Below, in pieces: positions 17,176 through 26,501 of a DNA stretch of 64,000 nt (the stretch's first letter is position 1; each line of letters opens with the position of its first letter). The stretch lies in assembly GCF_007747215.1 (NCBI RefSeq), contig NZ_CP036273.1:7486322-7550321 (forward strand), read 5' to 3'. The position numbers and the translations under genes are program-made. This stretch comes from Urbifossiella limnaea (GTDB lineage Bacteria > Planctomycetota > Planctomycetia > Gemmatales > Gemmataceae). The notes beneath the pieces are model-generated. The model was not told the DNA's origin. It saw nothing but the letters and a program-made list of their open reading frames with translations, and made no database searches.

Positions 17176-18234
17176 TCAAAACCCGCCGAAGCCCCCACCC
17201 CCACCATTCTGGTTCTGGCCGTCGACCGCGCGGATCGTGCTGTTACCCAACAGGGTCACGCCGAGCATCCGCTCCAGCGGGGCGAACAGCCGGCCGAGGC
17301 GGATGTCCAGGGCGACCGCCGGCAGCGACCCGACGAACACCCGGTCGCCGGGCAGCAACTGGTAGTTGGTCGCCACGTCCCCGCACTCGGAGATGGCCTT
17401 CCAGTCCACCGGGAAGATTTGGTGGCACCCGCCCGGCTGGGCCGGGCGCGACACCCAGATGCGCCGCGGGTCGGACACGGCCGACAGCCCGGTGATCTGC
17501 GAGACCGCGTCGAGCACGGTGTCGTTGCCGGTGATCGGCAGCCGGTACACGGACTGTCCGGCCCCGGCCCCGTCGAGGATGACGTAGTACAGCTTGCTGT
17601 TGTACGTCTGCACGTCGACCGCCACTTCCGGGTCGAGCAGGTACAGCGCGAGCTGGGCCTCGACCGCCTGCCGGACCTCGGCCAGGGTCATCCCGGCCAC
17701 CCGGACGCTCCCGTAGGTCCCCAGCGCGATCGTCCCGTCCGGCCGGACCAGATGCGGGCCGGTGATCCGCTGCGCCGCCCGGGACTGGGCCAGGGTCACG
17801 GTCATGACCGGGTTGTTCAGCTTCACGGTCTTACTGAGGTGGTCCTCCAACGACGCCTTGATCTGGGCGATGGTCTGGCCGCGGACCGGCACAATACCGC
17901 CGTAAGCGGGGCCGAGGTTGACCGTCCCGTCCGGGTCGATGCTGTACAACCCGGACAGCGGGTTATCCTGCAGCGGAGTGGCCAGGCTCAGGTACAGCAC
18001 GTCGAGTGGCTCGGCCTTGTACGGCGGCTTCGGGATCGCCCGGACGGCCTCGACGACGAGGATGTCCGGCGGCTCGACCCGGTAGTCGGGGAGGGTAACC
18101 TTTTCGAGCTCGCGGGGGACCGCGACCGGGACGATCGGCTTATGCCGCCCGCCGCCGTGGAAGCACCCGGTCGTGAGGATGGCCCCCATGAGCAGAGCAA
18201 TTACCGTCGGCGTAAGCCCGCGGATCTTCCCCAT
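17176..18234 (-). CDS. Wza-like polysaccharide export lipoprotein
   Basis: An outer-membrane polysaccharide export protein (352 residues). A lipoprotein signal is visible, with hydrophobic stretch ALLMGAILTTGCF and the acylated cysteine in the lipobox TTGC. The export domain begins YRVEPPDILVVEA, then a second copy-like YKAEPLDVLYLSL, with the family's PDGTVNLG and further soluble-ligand-binding-beta-grasp units (LVRPDGTIALGTYGSVRVAG and YQLLPGDRVFVGSL). The open frame continues far upstream, but that part is a shadow of the hydrolase; the ATG at 18234 starts the signal sequence. The C-terminus is a glycine-rich QNGGGGGFGGF tail. It should act with the Wzz/BY-kinase protein. Confidence 0.88.
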   Translation of the reverse strand: MGKIRGLTPTVIALLMGAILTTGCFHGGGRHKPIVPVAVPRELEKVTLPDYRVEPPDILVVEAVRAIPKPPYKAEPLDVLYLSLATPLQDNPLSGLYSIDPDGTVNLGPAYGGIVPVRGQTIAQIKASLEDHLSKTVKLNNPVMTVTLAQSRAAQRITGPHLVRPDGTIALGTYGSVRVAGMTLAEVRQAVEAQLALYLLDPEVAVDVQTYNSKLYYVILDGAGAGQSVYRLPITGNDTVLDAVSQITGLSAVSDPRRIWVSRPAQPGGCHQIFPVDWKAISECGDVATNYQLLPGDRVFVGSLPAVALDIRLGRLFAPLERMLGVTLLGNSTIRAVDGQNQNGGGGGFGGF

Positions 18235-18377
18235 GACTGCCCCCGTCAACACATCGGCACGTCTCGTGTAGAGGTATCGGAACGACCGGCGCCCGCGGGT
18301 TAATCCGAATTCCCGGAAGAACCCGATTTGCCCCCCGAACTTACCCGGCTTCCGGCCGGGGTCGCTCCGGTTGTCGG

Positions 18378-19808
18378 TCACCTGCCGCCGTCCGCGAGGC
18401 GCGCGATCTCGAGCTCCGGGAACGGCGACGGCGAGTCGAAGAGCCCGTCGTCCTCGCCCGTCAGGTGCTTGCGGAAGAACGACAGCAAGTACGTGTTGAG
18501 AATCCGCATCGCACGGTCCGGGCGGATGGAGCCGGCCGGCAGGTCGTGAACGGGTCGGAGCCTTCGGATCGGCGAGAAGTACGCGGCGTCGCCGAAGTTG
18601 ACGTGCAGCCCGCCGCGGAGGACGCCGTAGTGCCCCCGGACCCGGGCCAGGCCGCTGCGGATGCCGGAGAAGTTCTCGACGTACACCGTGTGCCGCCGTC
18701 GGACGGCGTCGTTCCGGGCGTTTGCCACGTCGGCCTGGGTCGGCTCCGGGACGTCCTCGGTGATGAAGACAAACGGCTTCCCGGGGCCCTCGACCAGGGA
18801 CCGGCCGAAGATGAAGCCGTCGAGGTTGAACCCGGCCGCGACCCGGGAGTCGAGGAGGCAAGCCTCGGCCGACACCGCCCCGCCGAATGAGTGGCCGAAC
18901 ATACCGATGCGCGACGTGTCCAGCCGGCCGGTAAAGATGCCCCCCGGGTCGGCACGGTCCAGCCGCCCGACCTCGTCGAGGACGAACCGGGCGTCGGCGA
19001 CCCGGACGGTCAACGTGTCCTCGATCGTTCGGCGGGTCGCCGCGAGCGTCTCCTCGGTCGCGTAGTCGAGGAATTCGGGAAACACGGTGCGGGCCTCCCG
19101 GCCGTCGGGGAACACGACCCGGTCGGTGAAATACGGGTGGTCGATGCCGACGACGACGAACCCGTGGCTGGCCAGCTCCTCCGCCTGGGTGGTGTTGTCC
19201 CCCCGGCAGCCGCCCCACGACGGCGCGAAGACGACGACGGGGTGGCGGCCCGGGTCGGTCGCCACGGGCACGCCGTACGCCGCGTGCGTCCGTACCAGCG
19301 ACAGGTGACGGGACAGGAACGTCGTTTCCGCCGACTGCCGGTACGGGTGACCCGGGCCGGGCCTCTCGGCTGGGTACCACACCTGAATCATCAGCTCGCG
19401 CCGCCCGTCCGGGCGGTCCGTGCGCGGGTCCGCACGGGCGGGGTCGACGCGGTGGAGGGTCACCGTGCCGACCGGGTAGCGGCCGGTCGGCTTTGGGAGA
19501 TCGAAGACCGGAAACGCGGCCGCGAGACCGGCGGCGGCGGCCAGCAGCCCGAGGCCGACCGCGGCGCCCGCCGGTCCCACCTCCAGGCGCGGGGGTCCGG
19601 GCCACACGCAGGTGAGGAAAACGTATCCTACCGTCAGGTAGGCCGGGACGAGGTGCCACCGCCAACCCTCGGTCGCGACGTGAGCGACCAGCAACGCCGT
19701 TGCGACAGCCGACAGGACCCGGACCCACGCCGGCAGGTCGCGGTGCGACAGGCACCAGAGCAGGACGGGAGCGGTCGCGGCCCAGAACGCGATCTCAAGT
19801 GGTCTCAC
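18378..19808 (-). CDS. PAF-acetylhydrolase-like alpha/beta hydrolase with membrane N-terminus
   Basis: A 476-residue protein with an N-terminal membrane part (about four helices, residues 5-100) and a C-terminal alpha/beta hydrolase of the platelet-activating-factor acetylhydrolase type, which cleaves short acyl esters. The catalytic domain shows VVFAPSWGGCRGDN for the oxyanion region, the nucleophile elbow GHSFGG (Ser307), NLDGF (Asp330) and LHVNFGD (His402), a complete triad. The start is a GTG at 19808. It is divergent from the methyltransferase gene, with 94 nt between them. Role in the polysaccharide locus could be deacylation, but this is inference. Confidence 0.82.
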   Translation of the reverse strand: MRPLEIAFWAATAPVLLWCLSHRDLPAWVRVLSAVATALLVAHVATEGWRWHLVPAYLTVGYVFLTCVWPGPPRLEVGPAGAAVGLGLLAAAAGLAAAFPVFDLPKPTGRYPVGTVTLHRVDPARADPRTDRPDGRRELMIQVWYPAERPGPGHPYRQSAETTFLSRHLSLVRTHAAYGVPVATDPGRHPVVVFAPSWGGCRGDNTTQAEELASHGFVVVGIDHPYFTDRVVFPDGREARTVFPEFLDYATEETLAATRRTIEDTLTVRVADARFVLDEVGRLDRADPGGIFTGRLDTSRIGMFGHSFGGAVSAEACLLDSRVAAGFNLDGFIFGRSLVEGPGKPFVFITEDVPEPTQADVANARNDAVRRRHTVYVENFSGIRSGLARVRGHYGVLRGGLHVNFGDAAYFSPIRRLRPVHDLPAGSIRPDRAMRILNTYLLSFFRKHLTGEDDGLFDSPSPFPELEIARLADGGR

Positions 19809-19902
19809 CGGAGCACCCGTGGTTGGAAATACTAACCGGGGGTGATCGTCCCGGCCCGTGTCGTCGATCGGCCGTCCAACTGCTTAATCGGGAGGCGTCC
19901 CA

Positions 19903-20700
19903 GTGAGTCGGCCTGTGGATCACCCGCATTTGAATCGCTCCCCGCTCGTGCTCGCCAGGGCTGCGTTCAACTCGGTACTCGGACGATTTCACCTCCGCGA
20001 ATACTACCACCGCGGGGCCTTCGCGACCTACCAGGAGGCGCTGGCCGCGGTGAGGCCCGGGCTGCTGGCGGGGTACGACAACGACGGCGTGGCCGATGTC
20101 TCGTTCGAGAAGATGTGCCGCATCGCCCTGTGGGACTGGCCGGTCCTGTACTGGCTCCGGCGACTCATCCCCGAGTCCCGGTGCGTGTTGGACGCCGGGG
20201 GGCACCAGGGGACCAAGTTCCGGGCGTTCGGCGGCCACCTCGAACTGGACGGGCGCCTCAGGTGGGTGGTGTACGACGTCCCCGCGGTCGTCCGGGCCGG
20301 CCGCGCGAGGACCGAGCGGGACGGCCTGAGAGGACTGGAGTTCGTCGACTCCCTCGACGCCGCACCGGAGGCTGATATTTTCTTGGCCTCCGGCCTCCTG
20401 CAATACCTCGACGTTCCGCTCGGGCAACTGCTTGGCCGCCTCCCGGCCCGGCCGCGGCACCTCCTCCTGAACAAGGTGGCGACACGGGAGGGGCCGACGG
20501 TGGTGACCCTGGAGCGGTTCCCGCGGGCCGAGGTACCATACCAGATCCGCAACCGGGCCGAGTTTCTGTCGGCCCTCGATGCCGCCGGGTACGACGTGGT
20601 GGACGAGTGGGAGATCCCGAACCTGGCGCACGAAATTCCGACCCACCCGCACCTCGGGAAGTCGACTAGTCGGGGGTGGTACGCCGTTCGCCGCTCGTGA
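19903..20700 (+). CDS. Putative methyltransferase, TIGR04325 type
   Basis: A 265-residue SAM-dependent methyltransferase-like protein of the type often found in surface polysaccharide loci. Visible blocks are LAGYDNDGVADVSFEKMCR near residue 57, the SAM-binding region CVLDAGGHQGTKFRAFG, VVYDVPAVVRAGR, and IFLASGLLQYLDVPLGQLL. The GTG start at 19903 follows a GGGAGG ribosome binding site. It stands alone in the forward direction. Its substrate is not evident. Confidence 0.8.
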   Translation: MSRPVDHPHLNRSPLVLARAAFNSVLGRFHLREYYHRGAFATYQEALAAVRPGLLAGYDNDGVADVSFEKMCRIALWDWPVLYWLRRLIPESRCVLDAGGHQGTKFRAFGGHLELDGRLRWVVYDVPAVVRAGRARTERDGLRGLEFVDSLDAAPEADIFLASGLLQYLDVPLGQLLGRLPARPRHLLLNKVATREGPTVVTLERFPRAEVPYQIRNRAEFLSALDAAGYDVVDEWEIPNLAHEIPTHPHLGKSTSRGWYAVRRS

Positions 20701-21079
20701 GTCAACGGGTGGGGAAAGGCTTACCGCACCCCATCGCCGTCGGCTCCTTTCACGGGCGGGAACTACCCAACCGAGACCGTCGTTCACGGCGGACGTAGTA
20801 ATCAGAAGCATATTTGACAAGAAAGTGCGTGGGCCGGCGCGATTTTTCGAGGGGTCGGTTGCCAACTCGGGTCGAAGAGGCGAGAATGAAAATGGGATGA
20901 ATTGTGGGTGCGAACGGCGTGGCTGAGTCCACCCGGTTCGCCATGTCAGACCGCTGTGTGGCACAAGCGATTTCCTTGGCGCCTGGTTGTCGGTCGCTCA
21001 CTCGGTACCGTTCTACTCGCCCCGGACCATTGTCGTCCGCGACTCCCGTCCGCTTTCCACGTCCGTTCCGGAGGCACGC
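20701..21079. other. Intergenic region upstream of a zf-HC2 gene
   Basis: About 380 nt without a convincing gene. A perfect TTGACA hexamer lies at 20814-20819, but no matching -10 box is found about 17 nt beyond it, so it is only a weak promoter hint. The stretch is less GC-rich than the flanking genes. Confidence 0.35.
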
Positions 21080-21451
21080 GTGACCGCCAAGCCTACCGAT
21101 GCCGACGTCTCCTCGTCCACACCCCTTCCACCCGTCGCCGAAGTCTCTTCGCCGACACCCCTGCCGCCCGACGTCGCCCCCATCTCGCGGGCAATCCAGA
21201 CGACCACCTGCGACCGGGTCCAGCGGTCGTTGGAGGGATACGTTGGTGGCGGCCTCAGCGAAGTGGAACGGGTGGGCCTCGCGTTTCATCTGTCCCTGTG
21301 CACGACCTGCAAGATCGTGGCAGACGAGTACCTCGAGATCGTCCGGCTGGCAGGCACCCTCCGCCCCGCGGACCCGCCCCCCGATGTGGAGGCCCGACTC
21401 CGCAAGTTCATCGGCCGGGCGATCGGCCGGCCCGATACCGGTAACAGGTAA
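21080..21451 (+). CDS. Soluble zf-HC2 (anti-sigma-like) protein
   Basis: A 123-residue protein with the zinc-finger domain of anti-sigma factors. The likely zinc ligands are the cysteine in TTTCDRVQRSLEGYV and the H-x3-C-x2-C motif in AFHLSLCTTCKIV. The GTG at 21080 has a GGAGG box 6-10 nt before it, while the longer open frame from 20987 starts without one. The N-terminal third is Pro/Ser/Thr-rich and disordered. No transmembrane helix follows the finger, so this would be a cytoplasmic regulator. It converges with a paralogue only 4 nt away and has a third paralogue at 50960. The partner sigma factor may be the ECF factor at 48963. Confidence 0.72.
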   Translation: MTAKPTDADVSSSTPLPPVAEVSSPTPLPPDVAPISRAIQTTTCDRVQRSLEGYVGGGLSEVERVGLAFHLSLCTTCKIVADEYLEIVRLAGTLRPADPPPDVEARLRKFIGRAIGRPDTGNR

Positions 21452-21455
21452 TTGG

Positions 21456-21752
21456 CTACCCGCGGGCGGGCACGAACGCGGGCATTTCGGGGACGGTCTC
21501 GTCCATCGCCCCGCACCCGGGCTGGGCGGTGGCCGACTGGACTCCGCACAACAGGCGGGACGCGGCGGCCACGGATAGGGCCGGTCGCGGAAGTGACCCG
21601 GCCAGGCGGATCACCTCCCGGTACTCGGCGGTAAGTGTGGCACACTCGACGCAGACCGACAGGTGCCGCACAACCCCCGCCCGAGTCGTGGCGGGGATGC
21701 CCCCCGTGACGTAGCCACCGAGCAACTCAACGACCCGCTCGCACGTGACCAA
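21456..21752 (-). CDS. Soluble zf-HC2 (anti-sigma-like) protein, probable TTG start
   Basis: A second zinc-finger protein, clearly paralogous to its convergent neighbour: TCERVVELLGGYV, then VRHLSVCVECATL with the H-x3-C-x2-C ligands, then EYREVIRLAGSLP. No ATG or GTG lies in frame shortly before the domain. The TTG at 21752, behind a GGGG stretch, opens a 98-residue protein that starts exactly at the domain, and is the best available choice. The much longer open frame upstream is a shadow of the FHA gene. No membrane helix is present. The end carries MDETVPEMPAFVPARG, similar in place to the DETV tail of the paralogue at 50960. Confidence 0.62.
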   Translation of the reverse strand: MVTCERVVELLGGYVTGGIPATTRAGVVRHLSVCVECATLTAEYREVIRLAGSLPRPALSVAAASRLLCGVQSATAQPGCGAMDETVPEMPAFVPARG

Positions 21753-21895
21753 GTGAAACCCCGCTAGTCCGACCCGAGACGCCCGGAGAAGGGCGGAAAG
21801 TCCTGAGCCTGTTTTGGTTAGATGCGGCGGCGGGGAGGAAGTTTCGCACTCGCGGTCGGTGCAGCGATTGCGGGCAGGGACGCGCGGCCACTCCG

Positions 21896-23110
21896 CTAGC
21901 CCTTCGACGGGCCGGACGACGGTGCCGACTGGTTGAGCTTGGTCATTTGCTGCAGGAACCACGAGTGGGCGTCGGCCAGCGCCTGCGCGGCCGCCCCCTC
22001 GGCCTTCACCGACGGGAGCGGGGCGCCGGGTGCGGCCGCAGGCCGGGGGGCCGGCCGGGCGACCGTCGGCGGCGTGGATGTCGACTCCTCGGCCCGGCCG
22101 CCCTTGATTTCGCCGCGGAGCTCGCGGAGCTCGCGTGCCAGGTCCTGGATCAGTCGCATCTGCTCGCAGACCAGTGACGCGTGCTCCTGCTGCTGGGTGG
22201 CGAACATCCCAGCCATCGTCACGAAGCACTGTTGGAACTGCTCCATCATCTCCCGGACCGGGGTGAGCGCCCCGGTCACCGACTCGGCCATCTGCCGCGA
22301 CAGGGCCGCCGGCTGCTCCGCGGCGGGCGGCCGGGCGGCCGAGCCCCACAGGGTCAGCGGCCCCCGGCCCCCGGCCGGGCGGACCACCAGGTTCACCCGG
22401 CCGATCTCGATCAGGTCGCCCTCGCGGGCCCGTGACAGCCGGGCCGCCCGGCCGTTGAGCCGGGTCCCCTTCTGGCTGAACACGTCCACCAACCACACCC
22501 CGTCCCGGGTGTTCACCAGGGCGCAGTGGAAGTAGCCGACCGAGTCCTCGGCGAACCGCAACTGGCAGGACGGGTGGCGCCCGACGAAGGTCAGCAGCTG
22601 GTCGAGCGGGAAGGTTCCGGCCGCGCCCCCCGCCGCGGGAAACACCTCCAGGACGGCGGTCGCACCGGCGCCGGGCTCGCCGTCCTCCGGCTCGCCGGGC
22701 TCCGGTCGGGGCGGGGCCAGCGGGTCCGAGGCGGCCACGGCCCCGTCGGCGACCAGGTCGAACGCCCCGACCCGAACCTTGTGCCCGGGCGTCAGCCACC
22801 CCCGCCCCCGGCTCCCGTCCTCCCACACGACCCCGGTTCGGCTGCCGAGATCGACGAGGTACGGCCGGCCGTCGATCACCTGGAGGTAGGCGTGGTACTG
22901 GCTGACGCTCGGGTCGTTCAGCTTGACATGGACCGCCTGGCCCCGGCCGAGCAGGGCGTAGGGCTGGTCGAGCGCGACCGCGCGGGTCGCCCCCGACGAG
23001 CGGTGGGTGAGGCGGAGGTGGAGCGGGCCCCGCATCCCGCACGCGACGGCGAACGCCTCGGGGATGCTCAGCGGGGCGCCCGTGTCCGAAGGAATCTCGT
23101 CGCTCGGCAT
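21896..23110 (-). CDS. Protein with two FHA domains and a coiled coil
   Basis: A 404-residue cytoplasmic protein with two forkhead-associated domains, which bind phosphothreonine peptides. The first spans about residues 30-125, with YALLGRGQAVHVKLNDPSVS, QYHAYLQVIDGRPYLVDLGS and the arginine/serine/histidine positions of the family. The second spans about 150-245, with FVGRHPSCQLRFAEDSVGYF then LVDVFSQKGTRLNGRAA. Between them is an acidic proline-rich linker. Residues about 285-345 look helical and coiled-coil (MMEQFQQCFVTMAGMF and ELRELRGEIKGG), followed by a Pro/Ala tail. The kinase that makes its ligand is not in the window. It is divergent from the acetyltransferase gene. Confidence 0.85.
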   Translation of the reverse strand: MPSDEIPSDTGAPLSIPEAFAVACGMRGPLHLRLTHRSSGATRAVALDQPYALLGRGQAVHVKLNDPSVSQYHAYLQVIDGRPYLVDLGSRTGVVWEDGSRGRGWLTPGHKVRVGAFDLVADGAVAASDPLAPPRPEPGEPEDGEPGAGATAVLEVFPAAGGAAGTFPLDQLLTFVGRHPSCQLRFAEDSVGYFHCALVNTRDGVWLVDVFSQKGTRLNGRAARLSRAREGDLIEIGRVNLVVRPAGGRGPLTLWGSAARPPAAEQPAALSRQMAESVTGALTPVREMMEQFQQCFVTMAGMFATQQQEHASLVCEQMRLIQDLARELRELRGEIKGGRAEESTSTPPTVARPAPRPAAAPGAPLPSVKAEGAAAQALADAHSWFLQQMTKLNQSAPSSGPSKG

Positions 23111-23524
23111 GTCAGCTACCCGCGTGGATCGCGCCGAACCGTTCGGCGGGCGTACGGTCCCGGATACCTTCGCTCAGTCCCACTGTAGTTCATGCGACGC
23201 CCGATCTGTACCCCAGTTCCGCATTCCGGTGCTACGGAGGGTCGGGCCGCAAGGCGATTCGGACGGGACGGTGGCGGCCGCGGGGTGAGCAACGGACCCA
23301 AACCCTCAACTCCCCGAATCGGGTTGCGAGCGCACGGACGCGGCACGGTCCTTTTTTTCCTCCCGGGCGAATCTTTCCGCCCCCTCCCGCATCAGACAAG
23401 GCCGACGCGAACACGAGCCCCCCGGCGTCGGACCGGAATCCGGGTCGGGCTGTCGACACGCTCCGAGCGACGGGGGCACCCCCTGGCGCGACCGGCCGGT
23501 CGCGCCCCCGGGCTCTCTTTCACC
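23111..23524. other. Intergenic region between divergent FHA and acetyltransferase genes
   Basis: About 410 nt that must hold promoters for both directions. Open frames here are Arg/Pro/Gly-rich without recognisable domain and are treated as non-coding. No clear promoter boxes or hairpins were recognised. Confidence 0.35.
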
Positions 23525-24118
23525 ATGCCGACCCTGCTCCGCCTGATCCTGAGCGACGCCCGGGCCAAGGCCGCTTGGTGCTACGAGCGGGACGACTGGC
23601 AGGGGGTCGTCAAGGCCTTCCTGACCGACGGGACGCCGGCCATGGTCTGGTACCGCCTGATGCAGGCGGCCCGGCGGTGGCGGCTGGCCCCGCTGGAGAT
23701 GGTCTTCAACCGGCTGAACACGGCGTTCTGCGGCTGCGTCATCGGCCGCGGGGCCGAGTTTGGCGAGGGGTTCGTCCTGGTCCACTCGCACGGGGTCGTG
23801 ATCAACGGCACGGTGCGGGGCGGCCGGAACGTCCGGGTCGAGCACCAGGTGACAATCGGGGCCGAGAAGCGGCAGAGCCCCGTCCTCGGCGACGACGTGT
23901 TCATCGGCGCCGGGGCCAAGGTGATCGGGCCGATCCGGATCGGGGACGGCGCGAAGGTCGGGGCGAACGCCGTGGTCGTCCACGACGTCCCGACCGGCGC
24001 CACCGTCGTCGGCATCCCGGCCCGGGTCATCCGCCGCCCCCAACCGAGCCCGGACGCCGCGCCCGCCGAACCGGCCGGGCCGACCCCGGCCGCCCCGCCG
24101 GTAGGAGCGTTCCCGTGA
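23525..24118 (+). CDS. Serine acetyltransferase-like hexapeptide transferase
   Basis: A 197-residue left-handed beta-helix acetyltransferase of the CysE-like group often seen in polysaccharide loci, where it probably acetylates a sugar. After a helical N-terminus (LRLILSDARAKAAWCYERDD) come hexapeptide turns: VIGRGAEFGEGFVLVHSHGV, VVINGTVRGGRNVRVEHQ, VFIGAGAKVIGPIRIGDGAK and VGANAVVVHDVPTGATVVG, ending with the family's GIPARVI. The C-terminal 25 residues are Ala/Pro-rich. ATG 23525 starts the domain; the longer frame is not convincing. Its stop overlaps the next start (GTGA). Confidence 0.88.
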   Translation: MPTLLRLILSDARAKAAWCYERDDWQGVVKAFLTDGTPAMVWYRLMQAARRWRLAPLEMVFNRLNTAFCGCVIGRGAEFGEGFVLVHSHGVVINGTVRGGRNVRVEHQVTIGAEKRQSPVLGDDVFIGAGAKVIGPIRIGDGAKVGANAVVVHDVPTGATVVGIPARVIRRPQPSPDAAPAEPAGPTPAAPPVGAFP

Positions 24119-25341
24119 ACTCGCCCGTCACCGAAGTCGTGTGTTGGACCGCCCTGGCGGCGGTCAGCTTCGCGTACCTCGGCTACCCGGTCCTCATCTG
24201 GACCCTGTCCCGCGTGTTCGGCCGGAGCCCCGTCCCGCCAGCCGTCTCGGACGACGACCTCCCGACCGTGTCCCTCCTCGTGGCCGCGTACAACGAGGAG
24301 GTCGACATCGAGGCCAGGGTGCTAAACGCCCTCTCCCTCGACTACCCCCGGGGCAAGCTCGAGATCGTCATCGCCACCGACGGCTGCACCGACCGCACGA
24401 ACGAACTCGTCCGCCCGTACACGCAGTTCGGGGTCCGGCTGGTCGAGTTCTCCGAGAACGCCGGCAAGGCGTCGGTTCTGAACCGGGTGGTCCCGCAATT
24501 GACCGGCGAGGTGGTCGTCCTGTCCGACGCCAACACCCACATGGCGACCGACGCCGTCCGCCGGCTGGCCGCCTGGTTCCGCGACCCGGCCGTCGGGGTC
24601 GCGTGCGGGAAGCTCGTGCTGACCGACCCGAAGACCGGGCAGAACGCCGACGGCCTGTACTGGAAGTACGAGACGTTCCTGAAGAAGTGCGAGAGCCGGC
24701 TCGGCGCCCTACTCGGGGCCAACGGCGCGATCTACGCCGTCCGCCGGAGTGTCTTCCCCGCCGTCCGCCCGGGGACCATGATCGACGACTTCGTCATCCC
24801 GCTCGACGCCCGCCGGCGGTCCGGGTGTCGGCTGGTCTACGACGCCCGGGCGGCGGCGTGCGAGGAAACGGCCCCGACGATCGGGGCCGAGTTCGGCCGC
24901 CGGGCGCGGATCGGGGCCGGCGGGTTCCAGAGCATCGGCATGCTCTGGCCGCTCCTGTCCCCGCGGCACGGGTGGGTCGCCCTGACCTTCCTCTGCCACA
25001 AGATCCTGCGGTGGGTCTGCCCGTTCTTCATGATCGCCGCGCTCGTGGCCAACCTGCTGCTGGTGGGGAACCCGCTCTACGCCGGCCTGCTCGTCGCCCA
25101 GGTCGGGTTCTACGCGCTGGCCGCCGCCGGGCACCTGTTGCCGGGCGGCCCGCGGTGGGTGCGGTACCTCCGGCTGCCGACCATGTTCGTGACCATGAAC
25201 GCCGCCCTGCTCGTCGGTTTCTTCCGGTGGCTGACCCGGCCGCAGACCGGGACGTGGCGGCGGACCGACCGGACGGCGCCGGCCCTCGCGGCCGACCCGA
25301 GCGGGAGTCTGCAGGAGCGGCCGGTGGGGAGCGGGTCGTGA
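24115..25341 (+). CDS. Membrane glycosyltransferase family 2
   Basis: A 408-residue processive-type GT2 enzyme. An N-terminal helix precedes the GT-A domain: VSLLVAAYNEEVDIE, IATDGCTDRTNE, VLSDANTHM for the metal-binding DxN position, GKLVLTDPKTGQ, and the acceptor-side MIDDFVIPLD and CEETAPT with an R-rich RRARIGAGG segment in the QxxRW place. Three or four C-terminal helices follow (CPFFMIAALVANLLL and others). The GTG start overlaps the previous stop and has a TAGGAG box 9 nt upstream, and the stop overlaps the next start, so the three genes form a coupled operon. Confidence 0.9.
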   Translation: MNSPVTEVVCWTALAAVSFAYLGYPVLIWTLSRVFGRSPVPPAVSDDDLPTVSLLVAAYNEEVDIEARVLNALSLDYPRGKLEIVIATDGCTDRTNELVRPYTQFGVRLVEFSENAGKASVLNRVVPQLTGEVVVLSDANTHMATDAVRRLAAWFRDPAVGVACGKLVLTDPKTGQNADGLYWKYETFLKKCESRLGALLGANGAIYAVRRSVFPAVRPGTMIDDFVIPLDARRRSGCRLVYDARAAACEETAPTIGAEFGRRARIGAGGFQSIGMLWPLLSPRHGWVALTFLCHKILRWVCPFFMIAALVANLLLVGNPLYAGLLVAQVGFYALAAAGHLLPGGPRWVRYLRLPTMFVTMNAALLVGFFRWLTRPQTGTWRRTDRTAPALAADPSGSLQERPVGSGS

Positions 25342-26501
25342 CCGAACTGGGGATCGCGGCCACGGCCGCCGGAGTGGTGGGGGCCGCCGGCGGGGTCGCC
25401 GGGTTCCGGGCCGCCCGCCGCCGGGGGCTCGACCGCTGGCTGCCGTCGTACCTCACCACCCGGCGGCCGGCCCCTGTGCCCGGCGTGCCGGTCGATGTGT
25501 TGATCGCGGTGTGCGACCACTACGAGCCGAAGCGGGGGAACGCCCCGCCGGCGAAGGCCAGGGCCCGGGTGCAGCAGTGGGTCGACGAGTACCCGCGGCT
25601 GTTCGACCGGTTCCGGGACAGCGACGGGTGCCCGCCCCGGTACAGTTTCTTCTACCCGGCCGACGAGTACGAGCCGGAGTACCTGGACATGCTCGCCGGC
25701 CTCTGCCGGCAGGGCTACGGGGAGGTGGAGGTCCACCTCCACCACGACAACGACACCGCGGAGAACCTCCGGCACACCCTCCTGGACTTCAAGCAGACGC
25801 TCTCGGAGCGGCACGGGTTACTGTCGCGGGACCGTACGACGGGCGAGGTGGTGTACGGGTTCATCCACGGCAACTGGGCGCTGGACAACTCCCGGTGCGA
25901 CGGCCGCTGGTGCGGGGTGAACAACGAACTCGACGTCCTCCGGGAGACCGGGTGCTACGCCGACTTTACCCTCCCGTCGGCCCCGAGCGAGACCCAGACC
26001 CGGAAGGTGAATAGCGTCTACTGGGCGGTGGACGACCCGGCCCGGCCGAAGTCGCACGACACCGGGCCCGACCTCGGGACCGTGCCGCGGCCGCCGACCG
26101 GGCTGCTGATGATCCAGGGGCCGCTGGCCGTCGACTGGTCCCGGCGGAAGTGGGGGATCGTGCCCAAGGTCGAGAACGCCTGCTTGCAGGAATCGCAACC
26201 GCCGGACATCACCCGGCTGACCACCTGGATGAACGCCCGCGTGAATATCCCGAGCCGGCCCAACTGGCTGTTCGTGAAACTCCACACCCACGGGGTCAAG
26301 GAGCCGAACCAGGACGTGTTGCTCGGCGGCCCGATGGTCCGGTTCCACGAAGCACTGAAGGAGCGGTCGGCCCGGAACCCGCTGTTCCGGTTCCACTACG
26401 TGACGGCGCGGGAGATGGCGAACCTCGCCCTCGCCGCCGCGGACCGGGCGGACTTGTCAGTTGCGGACGCGAGATCGTACAAATACGTTCCGAACGGGTA
26501 A
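25338..26501 (+). CDS. Deacetylase-like (CE4-fold) protein of unknown specificity
   Basis: A 387-residue protein with a probable N-terminal membrane helix (GIAATAAGVVGAAGGVAGF) and a domain resembling carbohydrate esterase family 4. The first strand is VDVLIAVCDHYEPKRG with an acidic/His pair, followed by YSFFYPADEYEPEY, EVEVHLHHDNDTAEN with a histidine cluster, GFIHGNWALDNS, LPSAPSETQTR, and a closing LFVKLHTHGVKEPN. The assignment is from motif order, not a firm family match. It is the last gene of the coupled trio (GTGA overlap). Its last 45 codons are found again, decayed, at 27893-28030. Confidence 0.68.
   Translation: MTELGIAATAAGVVGAAGGVAGFRAARRRGLDRWLPSYLTTRRPAPVPGVPVDVLIAVCDHYEPKRGNAPPAKARARVQQWVDEYPRLFDRFRDSDGCPPRYSFFYPADEYEPEYLDMLAGLCRQGYGEVEVHLHHDNDTAENLRHTLLDFKQTLSERHGLLSRDRTTGEVVYGFIHGNWALDNSRCDGRWCGVNNELDVLRETGCYADFTLPSAPSETQTRKVNSVYWAVDDPARPKSHDTGPDLGTVPRPPTGLLMIQGPLAVDWSRRKWGIVPKVENACLQESQPPDITRLTTWMNARVNIPSRPNWLFVKLHTHGVKEPNQDVLLGGPMVRFHEALKERSARNPLFRFHYVTAREMANLALAAADRADLSVADARSYKYVPNG

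Noticed and set aside
20814-20819. Perfect TTGACA taken as a promoter -35 box
   Set aside because: No acceptable -10 box at 16-18 nt, so it is not called as a promoter.
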